The position numbers and the translations under genes were made by a program. The notes beneath the pieces were generated by a model. It was not told the origin of the DNA and made no database searches. It was given only the letters and a program-made list of their open reading frames with translations. Shown in pieces: positions 21,242-32,223 of a stretch of 64,000 nucleotides of DNA. Source of the stretch: Ligustrum vulgare (Eukaryota > Streptophyta > Magnoliopsida > Lamiales > Oleaceae); NCBI GenBank assembly GCA_963555705.1, contig OY743184.1:28288639-28352638 (forward strand), given 5' to 3'. How positions within the stretch are numbered: the stretch's first letter is position 1; each line of letters begins with the position of its first letter.

Positions 21242-23792
21242 ATGCCTCCCAAACCCCAGTCTGGAGCTCAAAAGAGAAAAAGGAAACAAAGGAAAATCAC
21301 ATTAACTCAAATTCAAGATGATATTAACAAATACTTTAATAGAAACAAAGAAGAGATAGAGGAGAGAGTGGCGATTGAAGCTCAAAATGACCATAATAAA
21401 AATAAGAAAATCCAAGAAATTGTGGATTTGAATGAATCAAGTGATGAAGCTGTCAATGTTGATGAATTGTATAACAATGAGTGAGTGATTGAATCAATTA
21501 ATGTAAATGAATTGAATGAAATTAGAAAATGGAGCTCGACTTGAAGAGATGGATCAAACAAAAGGTTCGACTTTGAATTTAGAGGATCCCATAAATTGGA
21601 ATAACATTGATCAGAAAATGATCGATTACTTAGTAGAAATGGGTCCAAAGAGAGTGGATGATCTTTTGTTTCCTAAAGATAGTAACAATAGGCAGTTTGA
21701 TTCATCACATTACACACAGGTACTGAAAAATGGGAGGACATGTGATAGATGATGGATAGTATATTTCGTTTCTCTAGATAAGATATTTTTCTTTTGTTGC
21801 AAACTACTCAAGACACAACAAATGATTAGTAGAATGGGGCAATTAGGCAATGACAGATACAGAGACTGACATAATGTGCATGGGAGTCTTAGAAATCATG
21901 AAGCTTTTAAGGATCATATGGACTGCATGTTTGCTTGGATTGATTTGGAAAAGAGGCTGAAAATAGAAAAAAAATTGATCGTAATGTACAACTTCAAATC
22001 CACAAGAGAGACATTATTAGAGGCAAGTTTTGACTAGAATAATCTCCATTATGAAAAGACTTGCTAAAAATAATTTGGCCTTTTGAGGAGACTATGAGAA
22101 GCTATATGTTGAGAACAATGGCCTATTTCTAAAAATGATAGAAATGACTGCTGAGTTTGATCAAGTAATGGAAGAGCATGTTCGGTGTGCCCAAGCACAG
22201 GAAATTTAGTATACATAACTTGGACAAAAACTCAAAATGAGTTGATATTGACTTTGACAAATGAAGTGAGAAGTGTAATCGTTGCAAAATTTAAACATGC
22301 AAATTTTTTTTCGATCATTCTTGATTGTACTCCAGACGCGAGTCATGAGAAACACATGTCTCTAGTACTACGATGTGTAGATGATTCTATAGACATTTTG
22401 AAAGTAGAAGAATATTGGATCAAAATTTTGAAGGTAAATGACACATCAGGACTTGGATTGTCAATTGAATTGGAAAATGTGCAAACTAGACTTGAGCTTG
22501 AATTTGATGATGTAAGAGCGCAACGGTATGGCAATGGAGCTAATATGAGTGGAAGACAGAAAGGTGTAAAAAAAAAAAAAGAATACTTAAAATGAATCCT
22601 AAAGCTCTCTACACTCCATGTGGTTGTCATAGTCTTAATTTGGCTATTGTGTATGATGGAATGTTGTTCTAAAGCAAAGTCATTTTTTGGAGTTGTGCAA
22701 CGCATCTACACATTGTTTCCTTCTTCTCCAAAAAGACGGATTTTTTTAAAAATATGGTGCCTGGTCTAACTCTTAAGCCATTGTCACAAACACGATGAGA
22801 AAGTCATGTTAAGAGTATAAAAGCTATAAAAGAGCAAACTACACAGATAAAAAATGGTTTATTTAATTAGGTAGAAAAAAATGAAGATTCTAAAACAAAG
22901 AGTGAGGTTGAGACCTTGGAAATGTATGATCTAGAAAATTTTGAATTCTTGCTTGGAATGGTGATTTGGTATAGGTTGTTATATGCTATCAATAGTGTCA
23001 ATAAATTTCTTCAGTTTGAAGAGATGAATATTGGCCTTGCAATCAACCTCTTACAAGGACTCGTTGCATTTCTTGATGAGTATAGAGAACATGGGTTTGA
23101 TAGTGCTATAGGTTAAGATAAGCAACTGCCAAGTGAGATGGGAACCGAACATAAATAGCGGGAATAACGCACTATTCGAAGAAAGAATCAATTTGATGAA
23201 ATGGCAGTGACGATGTAGCACAAATAGGTGAAGAATCTTTTTAGAGTTGAATGCTTTTTGTTTTTTTATTGATCAAGATCAATCTTCCCTTCAAGTCCGG
23301 TTTGAACAGTTTAAACAATATGAAGAAACTTTTGTGCTTTTGTTGGATTTAGATGAGTTAAAGAGGGAGGAGCCTTTAACTAGTTTACAGATGTCTTGTA
23401 AGAAGCTTAAGAAATTTTTGAATCACAATGGATGTTCAGACATTAATGGTGAGGAGTTATGTTCAAAGTTAATGGTCGTGAGATGTTATTTAACAAGTGA
23501 AAGAATGGCAATTGATGTGCTGCGTTATATGGTGAAATTGAATGTTTTATTCCCAAATACTTTTATTGCTCATAAATTTTTTCTATCCATACTGATAACT
23601 ATGACATCTACAAAAAGAAGCTTCTCCATCTTGAAGTTGATCAAGAATTTCCTTCAATCAACTATGTCACATGACAAATTAAATGGACTCGCTATGTTTT
23701 CGATTGAGAAAGAAATGGTTCAACAACTTGAATACATTGATTTGGTCAATATATTTGCCTCTAAAATAGCTAGAAGAGTAGTATTTAAGTAA
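21242..23792 (+). pseudogene. hAT transposase pseudogene (ZMYM1 / DUF4371-like)
   Basis: Broken frames are colinear with plant hAT transposases annotated as zinc-finger MYM-type protein 1-like. In order: a basic Lys/Arg N-terminus (21242-21484); 'EDPINWNNIDQKMIDYLVEMG' split by the next residues, with KRVDDLLFPKDSNNRQFD (21516-21752); a degraded TTF-finger region (21760-22020); the RNase H-like core with 'SIILDCTPDASHEKHMSLVL' and RCVD (22300-22390) and 'NGANMSGRQKGVKK' (22530-22570); and a C-terminal dimerisation domain 'TSTKRSFSILKLIKNFLQST' followed by LNGLAMFSIEKE (23600-23720). Stops at 21484, 21752, 22595 and 23116 and several frameshifts make it non-functional. The C-terminal dimerisation motif is the best-preserved part. 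Confidence 0.88.
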
Positions 23793-24014
23793 TTGTTTCG
23801 AACATTTTATACCTTGTTATTTGATTTAAGAATATAAGTATTTGGAATATCATATGTTGGTTGTTTTATGTTAGTTGATACTTTTGATTTTTTTTTTTTT
23901 TTTTACAATTTTATGGTGAATTTGCATATTATTTAGTACATTTTTCTTATGTGAATATGAATTTCTGTCATTATTTTTAGTCTTTTACACAAAAAAAAAA
24001 AAAATCTTTTGGGG

Positions 24015-24103
24015 GCGCTGCCCACGCTCATAAAACTCTGGGGCTCATTTCTCCAGGAATTGACTATTTGTCTTAGGCCTCAAAAACCATAGGTACGGCT
24101 TTG
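24015..24103 (+). mobile_element. Probable right end of the hAT element
   Basis: The sequence runs GGGGGCGCTGCCC... and GGGGCTC, then ..TTAGGCCTCAAAA..GGTACGGCTTTG ending at 24103. Read inward the end is CAAAGCCGTACCTATGG, resembling the CAGGGCCG.CCCTAAG-type ends of this hAT group. Immediately right of it, minus-strand copia RT coding sequence begins (GCKWV..IKCHTD). This suggests the hAT element jumped into that copia. The left end was not found. Confidence 0.45.
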
Positions 24104-25060
24104 TCAGTATGACATTTAATCATTATCACCCATTTACAACCAATGAGACTAGAGTTATAAGAAATAAGCTGCCAAATGCCATGCGACTCTAAGGCAGTAA
24201 ATCATCTGTGATAGCCTTACACCACCAGAGGTCCTTTAGGACTTGATAACATACATTGGCTCCAAAGGTGGTGAAAGAAGATGCCTGTTGGTGACACAAA
24301 GAAAGCTGTTTAGGACAAAAGAATATTATTTTGGGCACGAATGACCATAAGGTGAGTGCGAGAAGACGGGACATCTAATAGAGATATAGTGCTAGGTGAT
24401 AGATGCATAGAGCAAGGATGTGAGACATATTCATAAAATGTGACACAGCGGGAAAGATATAGTCAACTCGTTGACATATCCAAACATTTGAAGGAATTTT
24501 GGGTAAGGGAATAGTCGAGAAAAACACAAGGATTGGTCTTGGTTAGAAGCTTGTGTGCGCAATAAAAAACCAACAAAGGATGACATTGGAATCCGAATGT
24601 GCACAATTTGTGGTAATTAGGGACTCGTGCAAATAATGCTTCAAAATTGAGTAAAAGGATGGGAAAGAGATTAATAAGATACAAAGTCTTGTCTAATGAA
24701 TAAGCCTAGCATCTAGAGGGAAATGATGGACGGTATAGGAGATTCATACTAGTTTTAATAATGTCACGATGATGGCGTTCAGTAGTGATATTTTATTGAG
24801 GTATATAAGGTGCCACGGAATAATGGCTAGTACCATGTGTGCCTAGGAATGAGAGAAGTGTAATGAATTCACCATCATTATTTGTGTATAGATCTTTAAT
24901 TAGAGTGAAAAATATATTTTCAAGTACAACATACAACTGAACAAAAGTGGGGCGAACATCAGATTTATTATTCATAGGAAAATACCAACAATACTTGGTG
25001 AAATGTATGACAAATAAGATATAGTATTTATAACCATCAATAGAGAAAATCATGACTTTT
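24104..25060 (-). pseudogene. Ty1/copia integrase and RT-start remnant, element K
   Basis: Minus-strand frames give a copia integrase core ('SIDGYKYYILFVIHFTKYCW' with YFPMNNKSDVRP, and 'LYTNNDGEFITLLSFLGTHG'). These are followed by the post-integrase block (YLINLFPILLLNFEALFARVPNYHKL.. / CVFLDYSLTQNSFKCLDMSTS, each with changes). Near 24104-24330 is the start of RT: ALKD..W..A, 'LESHGIWQL' and GCKWV over two frames. The second integrase Asp is present in NNDGE. K continues upstream at 26600-27308. Its closest relative here is element L (62590-64000). Confidence 0.85.
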
Positions 25061-25062
25061 AA

Positions 25063-25346
25063 GAGAAGTATGAAGAAAGGGCAATTGGTGAGAAACTTAA
25101 CACCGATGAAGATGTTACTGCATATGGATCCGCTAGCCGTGGCACAACGGAAAGTTTGAACAGAAATCTGAAAAGGAAGCTAAAAGCAAAGTGCTGGAAT
25201 TATTTCAATGTGGTCGAAACAACTGCTAAAGACAGTGAAGGAAATTCGATAACGAATGCAAAGTGTAAAAGTTGTGGCAGACTTTTCTCTTGGAAGACGG
25301 TTGATGGCACAACACACCTCGATAGACACTACAAACAATGTTGAAA
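25063..25346 (+). pseudogene. BED-type zinc finger fragment of a hAT/RICESLEEPER-like gene
   Basis: An open frame of about 94 codons encodes a basic segment (RNLKRKLKAKCWNYF) and then a BED finger: W, F, 'AKCKSCGRLFSWKT', followed by GTTHLDRHYKQC, giving C-x2-C ... H-x3/4-H/C spacing. BED fingers form the N-terminal DNA-binding domain of plant hAT transposases and of domesticated RICESLEEPER/DAYSLEEPER genes. The frame hits a TGA right after KQC. Beyond that stop the same frame continues (KHGLVE..VNQSQL) across the MITE at 25364-25717 if the MITE and one TSD copy are ignored. The fragment sits inside the copia K relic. Confidence 0.7.
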
Positions 25347-25363
25347 GCATGGCTTGGTCGAGG

Positions 25364-25717
25364 TAGAGATGTCAACGAGCCGAGCTAGCTTGAGAGCCAA
25401 AGATCAAGGCTTGAGCTTGTCTCGAGCTTTTTTTAGCCGAGTCGGGCCGAGTCTTGATCCTTTAACTTAGTTTATTTTTATAATAGAAATTCATAAATTT
25501 GATATTGAAAATTTTTATATACAATGAGCTGAGCCGAGGTCGTACCGAATTTCAAGGTTAATGCCCACATCTAGATTTTTGGCCGAGATTTTTTGGCTTG
25601 AGTTGAGCCGAGCCAAAGCCCGTCTCTCAATAAAAAGCTCGACTCGAGCCGTGAACCGAGCTAAGTCCGAGCTTTTTCTGAGCCGAGACTGAGCTGCGAG
25701 CCATTTTGCCATCCCTA
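25364..25717. mobile_element. hAT-like MITE with perfect 8-bp TSD
   Basis: A 354-bp element is flanked by the exact 8-bp repeat GGTCGAGG (25356-25363 and 25718-25725). The ends are TAGAGATGTCAACGAGCC and, inward from the right, TAGGGATGGCAAAATGGC. The interior is built of GAGCCGAG/GCTCGAGC words on both strands, with an AT-rich centre and no ORF. Organisation and ends match the element at 11544-12281, but the internal words differ. It interrupts the reading frame downstream of the BED finger. Confidence 0.92.
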
Positions 25718-25725
25718 GGTCGAGG

Positions 25726-26599
25726 TAAACCAATCACAACTACAATTTGGTCAACTAAGTCTAAATAATTGTATCTACTCATAGATCTAGTCCTTTGGGA
25801 AGGGATGGTCATGTTTGTATCGAGTGGTGAGTTTCTGCTTTGAGCGAGTTAACTAGGCATTTCTCACAAAACCTTTTTAGTTTGTTAGACGATGAATAGA
25901 GAAATAATTTTGACATTCTTAAGTAGGGGAGACGAAATGAGCGTCAATACCTAGTTTCTATGATATAGCACGAGATCTACTAGCACCCCCGGTATCAACT
26001 TTAGCATCAAGGGCTGGTTTTAGTGCATGTTGTAGAGTTCTATCTGCTTATAGATCAAGAAATAAAAAAGACATATTGGATAGCTTAATATGTTTAAAGG
26101 ATTGAGAGTTTGTAGAGATAAATATACAAGATAGAATAAGTGAAGTTAAGGCCGAAGAATTTAGAGAACTAACGTATTGGTAAGCAGTTATTTAATATTG
26201 TCCTTACAACTTTACTTTATATGCATTTTTCTTTTTTCTTATTTTCAATTCTTTTTTTTTCAAATAAAAAAAAAAATTGTACACGTATCATTTTGTTTGT
26301 GTACAATTTTAACTTTCCTACAAGGAATTAAATGTAGTTGATCCCAAGCCCGGAATAAAGAAGGAGGGTTTAAATTTAAAATTCTTAATTGACTTCGGAC
26401 TTACGAGAATGTTATTACAAGAATGTTACATTTTAAGCCTAAATTAAATGTTACTATTCTTAATTTTACAAATATCACATTTATACCTCAATGTCTAATT
26501 CAATTTTCCACTTTAACTCTTTAAATCTTAAAAAAAATGGAAATTGACCACGAGCTTGGACCGACTTGTTCATCTTGTGAGCCATCGAGCGTACGAGCC
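25726..26599. other. Unassigned DNA between two parts of copia K
   Basis: No recognisable domain. A few short broken frames follow the BED-finger frame for about 60 bp after the MITE, so part of this may be the rest of that inserted hAT-like gene. An A/T-rich stretch with long homopolymers lies at 26225-26280. Confidence 0.4.
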
Positions 26600-27308
26600 G
26601 AAACCAAACAATCCATGTGGGAAATGAATTAGCTTGACAGTGGAAATGTTGTAAGAACAAAAGATACACCCCATCTTCATACCTATCGAGCATGAGCACC
26701 TTTTCCGTCATCTGATCCTTCAAATGTAAAATAGAGGATGAAATTAAACAAGTACATCATTATATATCATGAGTAAAATTTTGAACAAAAATCAACTTTT
26801 TTTTTGTGAATAAAGGGCACATGTAAGGTTTCATTTGAAGTAAGAGATTGTGAGGTGGAAGAAAGGGCTGTGGATCTAATTTGTGCAACTCTTAAACCTA
26901 TACTGTCTCCTAGGAATACTTTGTCTTGTCCATCATACTTCGAGTAAATGAAGAGGTTAGCCAGATCAGATATAATGTTGTACAATGCAGTAAAATCGAG
27001 GAGTCACTTACCTTTTTGGGACGTAGATAGTAGCATAATTTGTAGATGTTCGGGATGGCAGTTTTTGCAATTCTTGGCACTGTGACTAGGACGGTGATAG
27101 AACTGACACACAACAAATGACTTCCAAGAGGATTGCATGTTATGTTGCTAATGTTTGGACTTGTTCTTGCGTTCTTCTGTATGAGCATTGAACGACCTTC
27201 GCTGAGAGGAATATACTATAACTACCAAAGTTTAAGTGTTTCCATCATGTTCTTGATATAGTGTTCCTGACCAACCAAAAGGTCATGTAATTCCATAAAA
27301 GACAATGC
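26600..27308 (-). pseudogene. Ty1/copia gag, protease-region and pre-integrase remnant, element K
   Basis: Minus-strand frames, from high to low coordinate: the gag end 'SFMELHDLLVGQEHYIKNMM' (27220-27300); a zinc-knuckle remnant CQFYHRPSHSAKNC (about 27060-27120; the second Cys is Tyr, so C-x2-Y-x4-H-x4-C); the protease/connector stretch 'SDLANLFIYSKYDGQDKVFL' with GDSIGLRV (26800-26985); and the GAG-pre-integrase block 'VKDQMTEKVLMLDRYEDGVY'-like (26640-26723). It is colinear with the integrase at 24463-25053. The gag N-terminus is cut off at about 27309 by LTR F. Confidence 0.82.
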
Positions 27309-28189
27309 GTTGTGCTTTTTCCTTACTGCAATGTACGGATCGCACAAGTAATAAATTGAACTTTGAATCCAAGTGTCGTACTTACGAGGATTGAGTAAAT
27401 TATGATTTTAAATTACTATCCTTAAACTGGAACAAGAGAATCAATTTTTGTGATTTGAATTAAATAAAAACTAAAATTATCAACTAAGCTAGAAAATACT
27501 AAATTGAAATGAAGGGAGATGCAAAACTTGATTAAATATGTATGTGGGTGTACTGGTAGGGTCTAAAATCCATCATAAGTTTCAATTTTCACACCTTGGT
27601 TTGAATAATTGTCAATAATTTATATTTTGAAGATCAATGTTCCTAAATTTGTCAAAACTTTCTTATGAACAAGAGTTAACACCTTTTACGTATACATGAC
27701 TCACCTATTTTCTATGATGAATGAGAATATGCAAGAAAGTATTAAAATATCCAAGAACACTTAAAGATCACAAAAATTATAGTGCTATATTTCTATCCCT
27801 ATTGAACCTTACGGAAATTAAACTAGTCTAGCAAATTCCTAACCTTTCTAACTTAAGAAAACCCCAAAAATATCATATAATTACTTTGTAAGTAATTGTA
27901 GATTCATGAAAACTTAAATTAATTGCTCAAACATAAATGTTAAGAAACAAGAATCAATTGAATTCATCTCTCGGAGAAGTAATAGAATCTTCTTGTAGAT
28001 GAAAAGCTCCAATCTTGGTCTTCCGCCTCTTGAAAAAGATTAAGAACAAAGAAAATTTGTCTCTCAATAAAGATGTAAATTATGGGTGCCAAGCCATTCC
28101 CGAATTTCGTGCCCACTTATGGTATAGGTAGATTTAAAAGTCTAGTTGATTAAGGCTAGAAAGTAAGTCGAGTCCCTTTTGGTTTTTTG

Positions 28190-28220
<31 letters not shown>

Positions 28221-28680
28221 TGGTTTTTGGAAAATTCGCGTCCAGACGTGAACCATGTGGAGATGAACATGGCGATCGCGTGGTGAATGTTATTTGAATC
28301 TTCCAATTTTTCTTAAACCTTGCGTGTTTTGCCCTTACGCAACATCTTTCAACTCTTATAAGTTGGCCCTCTCTTTAATTGTGCGCGAATCCTCAACTTT
28401 TGATTTGATTTATTTAACCCTTAAACTTCTAAATCTCCTCACTTTCACTTTCATCTCTTAATTTCTTCAATTCAATCCTCGAACTTTTTACTTCTTCCAA
28501 TTTAGTCCAATTTTCTATCAAATTGATCTCTTTTTGCTCCAATTGCTTCAGTCTCTCGCTTTTGGGATAAAATTAAAATATATACAAATTACAAATAAAT
28601 CAGTTGCCTTTTTTTCCCAAAACGAACAACTTATTACCCTAATTTGAGCATCAAAATAAGTGAAGAAAATACACTTATCA
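27309..28680 (-). repeat. LTR of long-LTR gypsy element F
   Basis: In minus orientation it starts TGATAAGTGTATTTTCTTCA (28680) and ends near 27309 with ..TCCTCGTAAGTACGACACTTGG.. TTATTACTTGTGCGATCCGTACATTGCAG. This U5 end matches LTRs B, C and D in the window, and the head matches the B and C heads. The U3 contains a CpG-rich patch (GCGTCCAGACGTG.. GGCGATCGCGTGG, 28228-28270), degenerate 'TTTAGTCC'-type repeats (28380-28540), and a (TTTTG)n run (28186-28220). It is inserted in the gag of copia K. Confidence 0.75.
28186..28220. repeat. (GTTTT)n microsatellite
   Basis: About six perfect TTTTG units within LTR F. Confidence 0.9.
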
Positions 28681-29700
28681 AACACCCTAAAGTAGAATAA
28701 TAGTTCGACCTCAAACAAAACATAACTTAAATATGACTTTAGTAAAAACCAATCTAACTCAACTATTAATTTGCCTACCATATGCCTCAGGTTCGAACCA
28801 AAATATACACTCTAAAAAGGAATGTTAGAAAACATGATAAAATTATTTTTTACTTATCCCATGCTCAACATTTCATGTGTGTGTGCGCGTATAGCTAAAA
28901 CCAAATGCATAATCATGAAAGACATACTCAAAATAGACATGCATAAACTCAATTCCTATAAGGTCAAATAATGCATATATATAAATATTCCTTGCATCTC
29001 TCATGTGTGATCACATCCTTATGTTTTTCTCTCAAATTCAAAAGTTCCTTCTACTTATATGGTTTCTAAACATCATCAAATTGCATTTTTTCACACAAAG
29101 CAGTCAGAATCAGAAAAGTTTGCATAAAAGATCATTGGTAAGTAGTTCCCTATTCCAAACCTTCAGTCTCTAAGTTAATACCAAGCACTTTATTTTACTC
29201 TTTCTCATATTTTGTGAGATAATTTTCTCCTCAGTTTTATAAGTGGCCCCTATAATGAGCTTTGGACCGATTCCCAAGTCAGATGACTTCAGGGCAGCAG
29301 GTTCATAGAACCTTTAAAGCTTTACTTACTCGAGTCACCAAAGCTACAAAGAATACTAAAAGATGTTATTATGTCTTTTGTGTAAGTCCTCTCTTCCTTA
29401 AGATTTCAAATTGATCCATGTAACAAGCTTTAGGCCGATAACACCCAACTCAGATGAATATAAGGTATCAGGTTTTAAAAATCTTAAAAGCTTAATTGCT
29501 CAAGTAAAAAAAGGTTACGAAGAGTAGAATAAGACTATCATTAGTTACTGCTGACTTATACTCATTGACTAAAACCCCTTCAACGAAATATACATTTAAG
29601 GAACTTTAGAACCTCAAACGTTTGTGCCTACCTTCACTAATCTTTACCACAAAACTTGAAAATCTTACCCTTTAATCCAAGTCTGGAAGCCAAGAAGTGA
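28681..29700 (-). other. PPT and 3' untranslated region of element F
   Basis: Immediately upstream of LTR F (minus sense) is GTTTGAGGTCGAAC..TATTCTACTTTAGGGTGT. It aligns with the GTTCGAGGACGAACA..AGTTTGGGGGTGT that precedes the 3' LTR of element B, so it is the decayed PPT region. Further upstream, two copies of a ~95-bp module (29242-29337 and 29412-29508) match duplicated modules in B and C. The coding part of F is gone; the pararetrovirus relic begins at about 29740. Confidence 0.7.
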
Positions 29701-29741
29701 TGAAATTAATTCAATGCGCGACTGAAGACTTGATTTTTGGC

Positions 29742-30425
29742 TTAGAGTCGAATTTGGGTGATTTTTAAGGGAGTAGAGTGTCGATTTTGTGTTTTTAAAA
29801 TGAATATATTTGGGTGAAACTTTATGATACAATTATCTGGTAAGTTAAGTGTTATTTGTATATTTGGACTAAGTATACTAGTCTTAATTGATCTTGTACC
29901 TTGTATCAGATATATTATTTCTTTATTTCTGTTTACTCTAGGAAGTATTCTTTGCTTTCCTTCAATATTCATTTGTATAATATAAATTCTTCTAAATATC
30001 AAATGATGAGACTTTATCAAGAAAGTTCATTCCAAGTAATATAGGGCTTGAATCTTTTCCTTTTCTTTTATCTTTATGGATCTTAAGTGTTAATCTAAAT
30101 TGGTGTCTAACTATATGTGTAAAACATCATTCTAGATTAACAAGTGTTCTAATTTCATATATAATTCAGCGATAATCGGTAAAGTTTATCCCTTGTGGTA
30201 GATCTTTATCTAATTTCATATTTAATTCAACGATAAAATGTAAAGGTTATCCCTTGTGGTAGATCTGTTCTGTAAAATGATATCCTAAATCAACTCTAAT
30301 ATGACTTGTATTAGCTCTTGTATCTATAAGAGCTATAATCTCTTCATATTTTATTCTCGTTATTAATGTATTATGCTAAGATGAGGAAACTATCATTTTC
30401 ACATCTTCGAAGATCTATACTTCTT
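29742..30425 (-). pseudogene. Endogenous pararetrovirus: aspartic protease region
   Basis: Broken minus-strand frames carry a retroviral-type aspartic protease start: EEIIALIDTRANTSHIR, where DTGA is expected and Gly has become Arg. A later 'SPILLGMNFLDKVSSFDI' is the C-terminal hydrophobic-Gly motif. A ~61-bp tandem duplication (30150-30266) lies inside the domain. No reverse transcriptase follows: the sequence stops resembling a virus at about 29740. This is an old, defective Caulimoviridae-like copy. Confidence 0.65.
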
Positions 30426-30535
30426 CTAGGAATAATTGAATAGTTTTTATTTATTTGTTGACTAGAGCTTGGAAGTTCCCTAGTACTTAAACTTTTTCCT
30501 AGTCTTCTATTAGGCATTCTAGCTATAAGTTGTCC

Positions 30536-31432
30536 TCAAGGTTGTTGCATTACCAACCCTTTATTAATTTGATTACTGTTTATTGTTCTAGACCATTGAT
30601 GAAAATCAAGCAGTATATCTTGTGGTAATGTAATATTTTTGTTATTAAGCATTCTTTGTGGTTTAAGTTGGGCTAAGTGTCTAAAATATTCATGAATATG
30701 TATAAAGTCTCCAAATATTTTATTGATTTGTTTGTGGAGAGTATTAGTAAAAGCATATGAAGCTTTACATAGTAAAGTTGCAGCTTTACTTCTTAGTGGC
30801 ATTTCTAACTTGTCAATGTTATGGTATAGGTTTAATCTTAAACTTAAATTCTCGTCTAATGAAGACATGGCAAATCTAGGTCTTATAGTAAACATGATTT
30901 CCTTGTATACTAGGTTTTCTAAAACTCTCCCAATAAAGCATCAATTGGATCATGAAGGACCCTATTATCCATAATATATATTTGTATGGGAATATCCATT
31001 CCTTCTCTAAAATATCCTTTTACCATGATTTGGATTTTTCCAATCACTACATTTTTTTTTTCTCTCTAGTTCCTTTTTTTAATAATAGCTAGTTCTTTAT
31101 TAACCCATTATCTAGTTATAAGGGGTATTGTTGTGTACCCATTCTCTAGTTATAAGGGGTATTGTTGTGTTTTCTTTAACATTTTCTATGTTAATAGGTA
31201 CTTCATCATATTTGGCAACATATATAGTTTTATCTAGCCATGATAGAATTGGTGTTATAAAGACATCTTTGTCTCATAAAGATTATTTCTGTTTTATAGC
31301 TTCATATTTTTCTTCATCAAAGACTATAGTTTGTGAAGTTCCTTCTTCATTATCTAAAGATGTTTCTATAGTGTTTATTATTTCTTAATTCATATAGATT
31401 CCTTCATATTCTGGTTCTTCTATTTCTTCCAT
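30536..31432 (-). pseudogene. Endogenous pararetrovirus: 30K-type movement protein region
   Basis: A 119-codon frame (30536-30895) includes FTIRPRFAMSSLDEN and 'CKASYAFTNTLHKQ', typical of the C-terminal half of caulimovirid movement proteins. The frame opened by an ATG at 31432 gives a degenerate N-terminal half with stops (phrases FITPILSWLDKTIYVAKYDE and 'NTTIPLITREW'). A 34-bp direct duplication (31104-31137/31138-31170) disrupts it. This ATG lies 2 nt after the stop of the zinc-knuckle frame, which fits compact viral gene spacing. Confidence 0.65.
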
Positions 31433-31434
31433 AT

Positions 31435-32047
31435 CTAACTCATATTAGAATCAATTTTAGATAGTTCATCTATATCTTCTATAATTTCGTATTTTGAGTT
31501 AGTTTCTATCTCTTCCATTAATCTTATCGCTTCAACATTTTCTTTCCCATTCCTATTAGGACAATTTGGAGATATATGCCCCATTTCATTGTAGGTGAAA
31601 CACTTACATTTCTTATAGAATTCTTCCTTAGATTTTTTCTGTTCCAAAGTTTTCTTTTTCTAAAGTATTTCTTATTGCTTTTGAATCCTTTATACCTTGT
31701 CCAAGGTTTAAGATGTTTTTTGAATTTCTTTTTGTAATAATTTTTTTAAGTGGTTGGTGACAACAAAATTGTGGTACTGCTAATGTTTCTCCATAGCAAC
31801 ATATGTTTTCTTTTCTTCCTTGTTTTCTAAACAAGTGTTGATACATAGATTGTTTACACCATTTAGATATTTTTCATTTAGTAAATGTTATTCGCATTCC
31901 AAGAGTATCTATTTTATTATTAGTATCACTCCATTCTATATTATTCCAATAAGTTTTCGTATTCCTAAAACAATTTCTGACCACAAGGCCATGGTATTTT
32001 AAGAAAATACCTATTTAGTATTTTTCTATTTTCTTCCGAAATATTAA
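31435..32047 (-). pseudogene. Endogenous pararetrovirus: coat-protein zinc-knuckle region
   Basis: The 70-codon frame 31435-31647 contains KCFTYNEMGHISPNCPN, a CCHC knuckle in which the second Cys is Tyr (C-x2-Y-x4-H-x4-C), followed by an acidic tail. In caulimovirids such a knuckle lies at the C-terminus of the coat protein. Upstream frames up to about 32040 are probably the rest of the coat protein but are badly broken. A Harbinger-type MITE has landed at 32048-32223. Confidence 0.6.
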
Positions 32048-32223
32048 GCCCCTGTTTGGCCCCCAATTTTTGAAAACCAAGTTTTTAAAATAATCAATGT
32101 CAACCATCGATTTTAGTCAAGCCCACAATATTTGATTTTTCAAACAATTTTTAACCACACATTATTCCAAAAATATTATTCTAAACCACAATTTTCCCTA
32201 AGAACTAGGGGCCAAACAGAGGC
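32048..32223. mobile_element. Tourist-like (PIF/Harbinger) MITE with TAA duplication
   Basis: A 176-bp element has terminal inverted repeats GCCCCTGTTTGGCCCC and GCCTCTGTTTGGCCCC (15/16 identical), flanked by TAA on both sides (32045-32047, 32224-32226). A 3-bp TAA/TTA duplication and GGCC..TGTTTGG ends are characteristic of Tourist MITEs. There is no coding capacity. It lies within the pararetrovirus relic, so it inserted after integration. Confidence 0.88.
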
